Part shown: one piece after another, positions 38,755-47,908 of the stretch
Layout: each line of letters opens with the position of its first letter
How positions within the stretch are numbered: the first letter of the stretch is position 1
Source: Phenylobacterium sp.
Lineage (GTDB): Bacteria > Pseudomonadota > Alphaproteobacteria > Caulobacterales > Caulobacteraceae
Reading direction: 5' to 3'
Length of the DNA stretch: 64,000 bases
Assembly: GCA_020402585.1 (NCBI GenBank)
Contig: JADBZH010000038.1
Coordinates: forward strand, 1-64,000
Translations under genes and position numbers: made by a program
The notes under the pieces: generated by a model
What the model saw: the letters and a program-made list of their open reading frames with translations, nothing else
What the model was told of the DNA's origin: nothing
Database searches by the model: none

Positions 38755-39681
38755 ATGGCCGACAACAGGATCCTTCATACTGAGTTGATGCGGGCGGGAC
38801 CGGGGTCGCCGGCGTCGCCTGTCCTGTTTGACGCCCTGAGGCGGCCGGCGGGCCGCGAAGTCATGATCCCTGCGGCCGCCGCGGTCGCCCACGCCGCTTT
38901 CGCCGCCCCCTGGCGGGTCCCGGAGATCCTGGATCATCTGTCCGGACTGGCGCCTTCCACGCCTGCGCCGTCCCGGCCTGCGCTGGAGGTCGGCGAGCCT
39001 CTGGTGGAGGCGCTCTGGGCGATTGTCGACGGCGCCGGCGGAGGACGGTCGGCCCTTGAGTTCACCCAGGCCACGGCGGCCCTGGCGGGCCATCTCGATC
39101 CCGGTTTCCGCGAGGCGCTGCTTGAGGTCAGCCGAAGCTGGCCGGGCGTCTCAGAGGCCGTCGCCCAGGGCTGGCCGGAACCCTTCACCCTTGAGGCCCT
39201 GGCCGCTGCGCCGGCGGGGTCCCTGGCGGGCCAGTTCCACGACCTGATCGTCCGCAACGGTTTTGACCTGGAGGTCCTCGACCGGGACGTTCTCGCCCTG
39301 CGCGACCTGCCGCCGCCCCTCGACTACCTGAACGCCCGGATCCTGCAGGTGCACGATCTCTGGCACCTGGTGGGCGGCTATCACACCACGGGCCTGCACG
39401 AGATCGCCATCTCGGCCTTCCAGCTGGCGCAGTTCGGTCATGCCTATTCCGCCTCGGTCCTGGCGGTCACCCTGGCTTCAGCCTCGGCAGATCCGGTCCG
39501 CTACGGCGTCCTGGCAGGGGTCATCGCGGCCGCCTGGCGGCATGGCCGCACCACGCCGCCCCTGCTGGGGGTCGACTGGCCGTCGCTCTGGGCCGAGCCG
39601 GTCGGGACGGTCCGGGAGCGCCTGGGCGTCACGGCCTTCGAGTCTCCCTGGCCTGCGGACCTTTTCGAGCGGGCGGCCTGA
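38755..39681 (+). CDS. coq4: Coq4 family ubiquinone biosynthesis protein
   Basis: 308 residues. The Coq4 metal site is present exactly: H200-D-L-W-H204, then 11 residues, then Glu216 (HDLWHLVGGYHTTGLHEIAI). In mitochondria Coq4 organises the Q-synthesis complex and is reported to act on the C1 carboxyl of the precursor. Bacterial homologues occur in alphaproteobacteria. The N-terminal 180 residues are helical and less conserved. A hairpin (39688-39708) follows the gene. Confidence 0.88.
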   Translation: MADNRILHTELMRAGPGSPASPVLFDALRRPAGREVMIPAAAAVAHAAFAAPWRVPEILDHLSGLAPSTPAPSRPALEVGEPLVEALWAIVDGAGGGRSALEFTQATAALAGHLDPGFREALLEVSRSWPGVSEAVAQGWPEPFTLEALAAAPAGSLAGQFHDLIVRNGFDLEVLDRDVLALRDLPPPLDYLNARILQVHDLWHLVGGYHTTGLHEIAISAFQLAQFGHAYSASVLAVTLASASADPVRYGVLAGVIAAAWRHGRTTPPLLGVDWPSLWAEPVGTVRERLGVTAFESPWPADLFERAA

Positions 39682-39687
39682 CCCCGT

Positions 39688-39708
39688 CCCGCCGTTGCCT
39701 CCGGCGGG
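39688..39708 (+). terminator. Hairpin downstream of coq4
   Basis: CCCGCCG and CGGCGGG pair perfectly around a 7-nt loop just after the coq4 stop. There is no following T-run, so it would be a weak intrinsic terminator at best. Confidence 0.35.
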
Positions 39709-39775
39709 TCGAGTCCCTACTTTCCGCGCAACGCGCCCAAGTGCGCTCTGAACACAAGACCTGGAGGGTTTCCCG

Positions 39776-41404
<1,629 letters not shown>

Positions 41405-41427
41405 CCCGGCGCGCCGGCGGCGCAGTC

Positions 41428-41441
41428 TTGACCTCGATCAA
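41428..41441 (+). promoter_or_regulatory. FixK/FNR-type box upstream of the microprotein gene
   Basis: TTGACCTCGATCAA contains the perfect half-sites TTGA and TCAA with a 6-nt centre, the FixK/FNR consensus. The centre is 57 nt before the ATG at 41492; with the usual -41.5 placement the transcript would have a leader of about 16 nt holding the AGGAGG site. This suggests oxygen-limitation control. Confidence 0.7.
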
Positions 41442-41491
41442 GGCGGCGCCCGCCGCAGCGTGGAGGATGGGGGCCTCATCAGGAGGTTCAC

Positions 41492-41626
41492 ATGCCCCAT
41501 CTTTCCCTCGCCGAGCAGGCCTATCTGCTGACCGCCTTTGGCGCCTTCGCCGTCTTCATCCTGGCGCTGGGCAGCGTCTCGACCCGCATCATGCTGGGTC
41601 GCAAGGACGCGCCGCCCAGGGGCTGA
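41492..41626 (+). CDS. 44-residue single-helix membrane microprotein
   Basis: 44 residues: a short polar start (MPHLSLAEQ), one membrane helix (AYLLTAFGAFAVFILALGSV) and a basic tail (RIMLGRKDAPPRG), predicting N-out/C-in topology by the positive-inside rule. An ideal AGGAGG lies 5 nt before the ATG, and a FixK/FNR box lies upstream. These argue for a real gene despite its size. I do not recognise a family. Small single-helix proteins under FNR-type control are often terminal oxidase accessory subunits; that is only an analogy. It converges on the MBL gene with a 19-nt gap. Confidence 0.72.
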   Translation: MPHLSLAEQAYLLTAFGAFAVFILALGSVSTRIMLGRKDAPPRG

Positions 41627-41645
41627 CCGGCTCCGCCGGCGGCCC

Positions 41646-42548
41646 TCAGGGACGCCGGTAGGTTGCGCCCGGTCCGGGCTCGCCATCGCAGGCCAGGACG
41701 CCCCGGCGCACCAGGTCGATCGCGTGGCCGAGCAGGGAGTTGGCCGCGGCCGGGTGCAGCCGCTTGTCCACCGCAGCGTAGAGTTCCGGCACCATGTCGG
41801 CGATCCGGCCGACCCCCTTGTCCACGCAGGCCAGGAACTGGGCCTCGCGACCGCGACGGTGCGCGGCGTAGGCGGCGATGAACGGGGCGACCTCGGTGAT
41901 GGGCGGACCGTGGGTCGGCCACAGGGTGTCGAACCTCCGGTCCGCCACCTTCTGCAGGCTGTCCATGTAGGCGGTCATGTCGCCGCCGGGCGGCGAGACC
42001 ACGGTCGTCGACCAGCCCATGATGTGATCGCCTGAGAACAGGGCGTTCTCCTCGTGCAGGGCGAAGCAGATGTGGTTCAGGGTGTGGCCGGGCGTGGCCA
42101 CAGCCTCCAGCGTCCAGCCCGGTCCGCGGATGATCTCACCGCCCCGGATCACGATCTCCGGCCGGAAGCTCTCATCCTCGTCCGCCTCCACCACGATCCC
42201 GTCCGCGGCGCCGATCCGGGACGGGGGGCAGCCGTGTATGCGGGCGCCTGTCCGGGCCTTCAGGGGGCCGGCGAGGGGGGAATGGTCCGAGTGGTGGTGG
42301 GTGATCAGGATGTCGGTAATGGTCTCCCCGGCGGTGGCCGCCAGGATGGCCTCGAGGTGGTCGTCCAGGTCCGGGCCGGGGTCGATGACCGCCACCTGTC
42401 CCCTGCCGATGATGTAGGTGCCCGTGCCCAGGAAGGTGAAGGGGCCGGGGTTGTTCGCGACCACGCGGCGGATCAGGGGCGAGACCTGGTCGCAGGCGCC
42501 GTACTCGAAGGTGATGTCCTTGACGAAGGGGATCATGGGGCCGCTCAC
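41646..42548 (-). CDS. Metallo-beta-lactamase fold hydrolase
   Basis: 300 residues. The dinuclear-metal motif is H84-x-H86-x-D88-H89 (THHHSDHS), followed by the later His and Asp in TPGHTLNH and FSGDHIMGW, and a final HG in WPTHGPP. The C-terminal helical extension (RIADMVPELYAAVDKRLHPAAANSLLGHAIDLVRRG) is that of LACTB2-like enzymes. Substrate unknown. It overlaps the upstream DUF442 gene (ATGA), so the two form an operon. Confidence 0.92.
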   Translation of the reverse strand: MSGPMIPFVKDITFEYGACDQVSPLIRRVVANNPGPFTFLGTGTYIIGRGQVAVIDPGPDLDDHLEAILAATAGETITDILITHHHSDHSPLAGPLKARTGARIHGCPPSRIGAADGIVVEADEDESFRPEIVIRGGEIIRGPGWTLEAVATPGHTLNHICFALHEENALFSGDHIMGWSTTVVSPPGGDMTAYMDSLQKVADRRFDTLWPTHGPPITEVAPFIAAYAAHRRGREAQFLACVDKGVGRIADMVPELYAAVDKRLHPAAANSLLGHAIDLVRRGVLACDGEPGPGATYRRP

Positions 42549-42961
42549 ATCGGCCGGGGCAGGACGGCGGAGAGGTCGTAGCCGGCCCCGGCGGCCAGGG
42601 CGACCAGGGCCTCCCGGTCATGGTCGCCGGCCCTCAGGGACCCCAGGGCCCAGGCGGTGACGGACCGGGTGCCCGAGCGGCAATAGGCCAGCACCGGGCC
42701 GGGCGCCTCAGACACGGCGGCGAAGACGGCGTCGGCCGTCGCGGCGTCCGGCATGCCGGCGAAGGGGATGTGCACGAACTCCAGGCCCGCCGCCTGGGCG
42801 GCCGCATTCATCGTCCCGCCCGAGGGCTGGCCGGGACCTTCGCTGTCCGGCCGGTTGCAGACCACCCGCACGAAGCCCTGCTGTGCGGCGGCGGCCATGT
42901 CCTCTGGCGCGAGCTGTGGCGCGACGGAAAGGCGCTCGGTGACGCGGTGGAACTCGGACAT
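42545..42961 (-). CDS. DUF442 (TIGR01244) rhodanese/phosphatase-like protein
   Basis: 138 residues from ATG 42961, which has AGGAGG upstream. SVAPQLAPEDMAAAAQQGFVRVVCNRPDSEGPGQP is the DUF442 N-terminus, and the active-site loop is C94-RSGTR (Cx5R, as in rhodaneses and dual-specificity phosphatases). In Blh proteins this domain is fused to a metallo-beta-lactamase domain and acts on sulfide-derived persulfides. Here the two functions are adjacent overlapping genes. Confidence 0.88.
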   Translation of the reverse strand: MSEFHRVTERLSVAPQLAPEDMAAAAQQGFVRVVCNRPDSEGPGQPSGGTMNAAAQAAGLEFVHIPFAGMPDAATADAVFAAVSEAPGPVLAYCRSGTRSVTAWALGSLRAGDHDREALVALAAGAGYDLSAVLPRPM

Positions 42962-43080
42962 GGACCCATCCTCCTGACTCCCCGCCCCTCGGATTACGGG
43001 CGGGTGCGTTGACATCATCGGGGGGGGATGGAAGTTTCGCAATCGTCAGGCCCGCAAAAAGACCTCGTCACGGCTCCCCC

Positions 43081-44004
43081 ATGCTGCGCTTCATCGGTCG
43101 ACGTCTTCTCGTGGCGGGGCCCACCTTGCTGGTGGTGATCACCCTGGCCTTCTTCATGATGCGGGCGGCCCCGGGAGGGCCGTTCGACTCAGAGCGGCGC
43201 CTGCCGCCGGCGGTGGAGCAGAACCTCAAGGCCCGCTACGGCCTCGACCGGCCCCTTCCGGAGCAGTTCCTCGCCTACCTCGGCGGCGTGGTGCGCGGGG
43301 ATTTCGGTCCGTCGCTGAAGTACCCCGACAAGACCGTGGCCGACATTCTGAAACAGAACGCCCCCGTCAGCCTGAAGCTGGGGCTGGCCTCCATGATCCT
43401 CGCCCTGGCGGTGGGGGTCTCTCTGGGCGTCCTGGCGGCCCTGCGGCGCAACGGGATCCTGGACGTCGGCGCCATGGGCCTGGCCATACTGGGGGTCTGC
43501 GTGCCGACCTTCGTCACGGCGCCCCTGCTGATCCTGCTGTTCGGGTCGACCCTGCAGTGGCTTCCCAACGGCGGATGGAACGGCGGGGCCCTGCCCAACA
43601 TGATCCTGCCGGTCATCGTCCTGGCCCTGCCTCAGGCGGCCATACTGTCGCGCCTGACCCGGGCCGGGATGATCGAGGCCCTGGCCGCCGGCCATGTCCG
43701 CACCGCCCGGGCCCGGGGCCTGCCGGAGGCCGCCGTCGTCCTGCGCCACGCCCTGCGCCCGGCCCTGACCCCCCTGGTCAGCTATCTGGGCCCCGCCGCC
43801 GCCGGCCTGCTGACCGGCTCCCTGGTGGTGGAGAAGATCTTCAACCTGCCGGGCCTGGGGAAGTTCTTCGTCATCAGCGCCCTGCAGCGGGACTACACCG
43901 TGGTGATGGGCATGATCGTGGTCTATGCGGGCCTGGTCCTCTTCCTGAACCTGCTGGGCGACCTGATGCTGGCCGTGGTCGATCCCCGGGTGCGCCTGTC
44001 ATGA
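43081..44004 (+). CDS. ABC transporter permease, DppB/OppB type
   Basis: 307 residues from ATG 43081; an earlier in-frame start lies in the promoter region. MLRFIGRRLLVAGPTLLVVITLAFFMMRAAPGGPF is the classical OppB N-terminus, and the EAA loop reads HVRTARARGLPEAAVVLRHALRPALTPLV. Six membrane helices. It forms a heterodimer with the next gene product for uptake of peptides or similar solutes. Divergent from the DUF442 gene. No binding protein or ATPase gene is adjacent. Confidence 0.92.
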   Translation: MLRFIGRRLLVAGPTLLVVITLAFFMMRAAPGGPFDSERRLPPAVEQNLKARYGLDRPLPEQFLAYLGGVVRGDFGPSLKYPDKTVADILKQNAPVSLKLGLASMILALAVGVSLGVLAALRRNGILDVGAMGLAILGVCVPTFVTAPLLILLFGSTLQWLPNGGWNGGALPNMILPVIVLALPQAAILSRLTRAGMIEALAAGHVRTARARGLPEAAVVLRHALRPALTPLVSYLGPAAAGLLTGSLVVEKIFNLPGLGKFFVISALQRDYTVVMGMIVVYAGLVLFLNLLGDLMLAVVDPRVRLS

Positions 44005-44882
44005 CCGACCTCGCCACCCATCCGACGCCCGCTGCGCGCGGCCGCAGCCTGACAGACGACGCCATTGCGCGGCTTCGGGTCAATCGCGCCGCCACCCTCA
44101 GCCTGGGGGTCCTGGTCCTCCTGACCCTCTTCGCCCTGTTCGGTCCGCTCCTGAGCCCCTGGCCCTACGACCAGGTGAACAAGGACCATGTCTGGGTCCC
44201 GCCCCTGACCGATGGCCACCTCCTGGGGACCGACGCCCTGGGACGGGACCTGCTGGCGCGCCTCGCCATGGGCCTGCGCGTCTCCCTCGCCATCGGACTG
44301 GTCGCCACCCTGGTCTCCCTGGTCATCGGCGTCGCCTGGGGGGCGACCGCAGGCTACATTGGCGGCGCCGTGGACGAGGCCATGATGCGCATTGTGGACG
44401 TTCTCTACGCCCTGCCTTTCATCTTCTTCGTCATCCTTCTGATGGTCGCCTTCGGGTCGAACATCCTTCTGATCTTCGTGGCCATCGGCGCCGTCGAGTG
44501 GCTGACCATGAGCCGGATCGTCCGCGGACAGACCCTGTCGCTGAAGCAGAAGGAGTTCATCGAGGCGGCGAGGGCTGCAGGCCTCGGGCGGATGTCCATT
44601 GTCGCCCGGCACATCATCCCCAACCTCCTGGGGCCGGTGGCGGTCTATGTCACCCTGACCATCCCGGCGGTGATCCTGGCCGAGAGCTTCCTGTCCTTCC
44701 TGGGTCTGGGCGTCCAGCCGCCCATGGCCTCGCTCGGCACCCTGATCTCGGCGGGCGCCCAGGACATGGAGATGGCCTGGTGGCTGCTGGTCTTCCCGGC
44801 CCTGGCCATGGCCGCGACCCTGGCCGCCTTCAACTTCATCGGCGACGGCCTGCGGGACGCCCTGGACCCCAAGGACCGCTGA
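44001..44882 (+). CDS. ABC transporter permease, DppC/OppC type
   Basis: 293 residues starting at the ATG that overlaps the previous stop (ATGA); the frame is open further upstream within the oppB-type gene, but only the shorter form looks like a protein. The N-terminus has the OppC cytosolic lead and LGTDALGRDLLARLAMGLRVSL; the EAA loop is KEFIEAARAAGLGRMSIVARHIIPNL; the end is FNFIGDGLRDALDPKDR. Partner of the preceding permease. Confidence 0.93.
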   Translation: MTDLATHPTPAARGRSLTDDAIARLRVNRAATLSLGVLVLLTLFALFGPLLSPWPYDQVNKDHVWVPPLTDGHLLGTDALGRDLLARLAMGLRVSLAIGLVATLVSLVIGVAWGATAGYIGGAVDEAMMRIVDVLYALPFIFFVILLMVAFGSNILLIFVAIGAVEWLTMSRIVRGQTLSLKQKEFIEAARAAGLGRMSIVARHIIPNLLGPVAVYVTLTIPAVILAESFLSFLGLGVQPPMASLGTLISAGAQDMEMAWWLLVFPALAMAATLAAFNFIGDGLRDALDPKDR

Positions 44883-44900
44883 AGGGCCTATTCCTCGCGG

Positions 44901-45059
44901 CTATTCCTCGCGACGGGCGCGGAAGGAGCGCTGGCCGTCGACGCTGATCAGATAGCTGCCAAGGGCGGCGGCCTTGATCACCACGCGGGAACCGGGCCGG
45001 GGCTCGCGGAGCAGGCTCTCAGTATCCGTCTGACGCCAGACCGCGCCGTGGTCCTGGCC
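44901..45059 (-). pseudogene. C-terminal remnant of a conserved WRQTD-type protein
   Basis: The minus frame reads GQDHGAVWRQTD, then TESLLREPRPGS, then KAAALGSYLISVDGQRSFRARREE and a stop. This looks like the C-terminal domain of exported alphaproteobacterial proteins (VWRQTD followed by RAALGSY and a basic end), recalled from memory. No ATG, GTG or TTG start lies in frame after sppA, so the N-terminal part is missing. The end is duplicated: CTATTCCTCGCG occurs at 44888-44899 and 44901-44912. It explains most of the 223-nt gap between oppC-type and sppA. Confidence 0.5.
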
Positions 45060-45105
45060 ATGGCGGCCGCGGCGCGGTCCTACGGCGGCGGCTAGAGCCC
45101 CCGGG

Positions 45106-46881
45106 TCACGGGGTGGCGGCCGGGGTCCGGACCGCCGCCGAGCCCGGCGGCATCCGGCTCCAGGCCATCTCGTCGAGAATCGCCTGGGCCCGCGGATCTC
45201 CCAGAAGCCAGGCCGAGGCGGCGAGCGTCCTCGCCGAGGCGGCGGAGACGCCGAACAGGCGCTCCAGGGCCTCGAAGGGCGAGCCCTCCGACGCCATCCA
45301 CTTCAGGCGCATCTCCTGGTTGACGCCGGACAGGGCGCGGGCCCGGTCGACCGCGTCGTAGAAGCCCCCGATCTGGTCCACCAGGCCCAGCTCCCGGGCC
45401 TGGGCGCCGGTCCAGACCCGACCCTTGGCGAGGGACTCCACCCGCTCGATGGGCATCCGGCGACCCTCTGACACCCGGCCGATGAAGCGGGCGTAGATCT
45501 GGTCCATCCAGCGACCGAAGGCCGCCCTCTGGGCCTCTGTCAGGCCCGATCCCATGGCGAAGGCGGAGGCGTAATCCGAGCCCACGCCGACCTGGCGCAG
45601 ATCCACGCCCACCCGGGCGAGGGCCTCGCCGAGGGCGATCTTGCCCCCGAAGACGCCAATGGAGCCGGTCAGGGTGGTGGGCTGGGCGACGATGGCCGAG
45701 GCGTTGGACGAGATCCAGTAGCCGCCGGAGGCGGCGTAGGGGCCCATGGAGACCACGACGGGCTTGCCCGCCGCCTTGGCCGCCTCAACGGCGCGCCGGA
45801 TCTGCTCGGAGGCGGTGTCCGATCCGCCGGGGGAGTTGACCCTCAGCACGATGGCGCGGACGTCCTTGTCCTCGGTGGCGGCCCGGATGGCGTTCTCCAG
45901 GAGGTCGGAATAGATGGCGCCCTCGGCGGCGAAGGGGTTGGCCCCGCCGTCCCCGCCAGTGATGATTCCGCCCTCGGCGGTGACCACGGCGATGGCCGGA
46001 CCGGTCAGGGACTTCAGGTCCCGCTGGCTGCGGGCGTATTCGCGCAGGTCCCGGAACTCCGCGTCCTTGCCGGCGCGGTCCGTCAGCTGCTTGCGGGCGG
46101 CGTCGAGATAGTCGACCCGGTCAATCAGGTTGAGCCTGAGCGCCTCCTCGGCCATCAGCGGCCCGGACTCCAGGGCCGCCTTCAGGCTGGCGGGAGACTG
46201 CCGGCGGTCCGCCGCCGCCCGGTTGAGGGCCGAGCCGTAGATCGACTCCAGCATGGACTGGGTCGCCTCGCGGTGGGCGGCCGTATAGTCGGACTGGAGG
46301 TAGCCGTTGACGGCGTTCTTGAACTCCTTGCGCTGCTCGTACTCGGCCCGCACGCCATAGCGGTCGAAGAGGCGCTTCAGGAAGATGTCCTCGGAGACCA
46401 GGCCCGTGGCCTGCAGGGAGGCGCCGGGTTGCATCCAGACCTGGCCGCCCGCCGCCGCCAGCATGTAGGTCGAGGGTGTCGCGCCGGCGGGATAGACCCC
46501 CTGGCTGAAGACGATCACCGGCTTACCGGTCTTGCGGAACCGCCGGAGCGAGTCGGCGATCTCGTCGGCTGTGGCCGGCTGCATGCCGGTCTCCGGCAGG
46601 CGGACCAGGAGGCCGCGAACATGGTCGTCGGTCTCGGCCCTCCGGAGCGTGGTGACGATCTTCAGGACCGACAGGCTGGGCTGACCAAAGCTGGCGAAGG
46701 GATTGGCGCTGTCCTGGTCGGTGATCACCTCGCGCAGGTCCAGCTCCACCACGGTGCGCGCCGGGGTGGGTTCGGGGCCCGAGGCGCCGGCTGCGATGGC
46801 GATGAGCAGGATGGGTATGCCGACCAGGAAGAGCAGCAGGCCGGCGAAGACGCCGCACATGGTCAGGAGGAAGTGTTTCAT
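45106..46881 (-). CDS. sppA: Signal peptide peptidase SppA, 67K type
   Basis: 591 residues, the long two-domain form. One N-terminal membrane helix (FLLTMCGVFAGLLLFLVGIPILLIAIAAG) anchors it. Both SppA domains are seen: AGATPSTYMLAAAGGQVWMQPGAS in the N-domain, and RVNSPGGSDTASEQIRRAVEAAKAAGKPVVVSMGPYAASGGYWIS with the catalytic Ser in the C-domain. It degrades cleaved signal peptides at the inner membrane. The stop is followed by the gene remnant. Confidence 0.95.
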   Translation of the reverse strand: MKHFLLTMCGVFAGLLLFLVGIPILLIAIAAGASGPEPTPARTVVELDLREVITDQDSANPFASFGQPSLSVLKIVTTLRRAETDDHVRGLLVRLPETGMQPATADEIADSLRRFRKTGKPVIVFSQGVYPAGATPSTYMLAAAGGQVWMQPGASLQATGLVSEDIFLKRLFDRYGVRAEYEQRKEFKNAVNGYLQSDYTAAHREATQSMLESIYGSALNRAAADRRQSPASLKAALESGPLMAEEALRLNLIDRVDYLDAARKQLTDRAGKDAEFRDLREYARSQRDLKSLTGPAIAVVTAEGGIITGGDGGANPFAAEGAIYSDLLENAIRAATEDKDVRAIVLRVNSPGGSDTASEQIRRAVEAAKAAGKPVVVSMGPYAASGGYWISSNASAIVAQPTTLTGSIGVFGGKIALGEALARVGVDLRQVGVGSDYASAFAMGSGLTEAQRAAFGRWMDQIYARFIGRVSEGRRMPIERVESLAKGRVWTGAQARELGLVDQIGGFYDAVDRARALSGVNQEMRLKWMASEGSPFEALERLFGVSAASARTLAASAWLLGDPRAQAILDEMAWSRMPPGSAAVRTPAATP

Positions 46882-46984
46882 GGAGCGCCCGGGGAGGGAT
46901 CAGGGAAGGAGACCCTACCCCGGGACGCGGCGCGCGCCAATGGAGGGGGCGGACCTTCTGGACCTTCCCGACGTTCCGGGGCCC

Positions 46985-47833
46985 TCACAGGAACTGGGCG
47001 AGACCGAAGACGCGCGTGAAGTCCCTGGCCCGGGCGTCGGCCTCCCGAATCCAGAAATAGAGCCGACCGTTCTGGATCCAGTCGAAGCCTGCACCGGGAT
47101 CGCTGTCGACCTGCAGGAGGAGCCTCCAGTCTTGCGCGGCCTCCAACTCCGCCGGGGTGGGATCGTCCTCGCCGACCTTGCGCAGGTCGCAGCCGCGGGC
47201 GGCGGCAACTGCGCATTGGACCTCCATGTCATCTCCCTGGAGGTTCCCGGGATAGCCGCCGATCTGGTGGGCGGGCTCGGGCGACAGGAAGCCGAGTATG
47301 GCGGCGTCCAGGGTCCGCTCCTCGTCGCGGGTCAAACCCCTCCAGTCGATCTCGACGCGCTCATCGGCGAAGGAGGTCCTCGGCTGGAAGGTGAGGGGAA
47401 AGGGGGCGATCCGGCTACGGGGTTTCAGGTCCGCCGGCGGCTCAAGGGGCGCACCCTCGCCCGTCTCCCAGCGGACGACGCAGGCCCCCGGCTGTTCCGG
47501 TTCGAAGTCCTGCGTGCGGGCGCCCATGTCGAGAAAGACGTGCAGCCGTCCCTCCGCCGGCAACCAATCCGGGCCGCCGGCGGCGCACACTTCCGCGAGG
47601 TCGATCCGGGCCAGGTGGGCCATGGGGAGGCCGCCGAACCGGGGCCAGTCGCCGGTGATCTCCGGCGCCCCTCCGAACCGGGTCTGTCCCCCGCCGCCGG
47701 GAACCAGGTGAAGGCATGGCCGGGCTTCTGCATGGATCCGGTCCAGGATGGCCTGGACCCGCTCGGTCGGCGGGAGAACCTCCCGCGGCGGGCGGGCGAA
47801 GAGCCTGCCCAGAAAACTGAAAACACCCGCCAT
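46985..47833 (-). CDS. DUF1963 (YwqG-like) protein
   Basis: 282 residues from ATG 47833, with GAGGGAG upstream; an in-frame GTG 27 nt earlier is less likely. The DUF1963 pattern is visible: RFGGAPEITGDWPRFGGLPMAHLARIDLAEV, then HQIGGYPGNLQGDDMEVQC, WRLLLQVDSDPGAGF and GRLYFWIREADARARDF. No signal peptide beyond a short hydrophobic start. Function unknown; YwqG-type genes lie near toxin genes in some bacteria. It is the next gene downstream of the HNH toxin-like gene (75 nt), the position expected for an immunity gene, but this is an inference. Confidence 0.8.
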   Translation of the reverse strand: MAGVFSFLGRLFARPPREVLPPTERVQAILDRIHAEARPCLHLVPGGGGQTRFGGAPEITGDWPRFGGLPMAHLARIDLAEVCAAGGPDWLPAEGRLHVFLDMGARTQDFEPEQPGACVVRWETGEGAPLEPPADLKPRSRIAPFPLTFQPRTSFADERVEIDWRGLTRDEERTLDAAILGFLSPEPAHQIGGYPGNLQGDDMEVQCAVAAARGCDLRKVGEDDPTPAELEAAQDWRLLLQVDSDPGAGFDWIQNGRLYFWIREADARARDFTRVFGLAQFL

Positions 47834-47850
47834 TCCGGACTCCCTCGTTG

Positions 47851-47867
47851 ATCCTGCCACTGCGACC
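47851..47867 (+). repeat. Inverted partial copy of the tRNA-Pro 3' end
   Basis: ATCCTGCCACTGCGACC matches the 3' end of tRNA-Pro (48755-48771, minus strand) at 16 of 17 positions. The two copies are in opposite orientation and flank the HNH toxin-like gene. A chance match this long within 1 kb is very unlikely. Duplicated tRNA ends usually mark integration, but those are direct repeats, so an inversion or another mechanism is needed. Confidence 0.6.
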
Positions 47868-47908
47868 TTTCGTTCCTATTCTGTTCGAAATACGGCGCGC
47901 CGCCACCC

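Noticed and set aside
43557..44882. Long version of the OppC-type permease starting inside the OppB-type gene
   Set aside because: The extra 148 residues are Arg/Pro/Gly-rich out-of-frame translation; the ATG at 44001 overlaps the upstream stop and gives a normal N-terminus.
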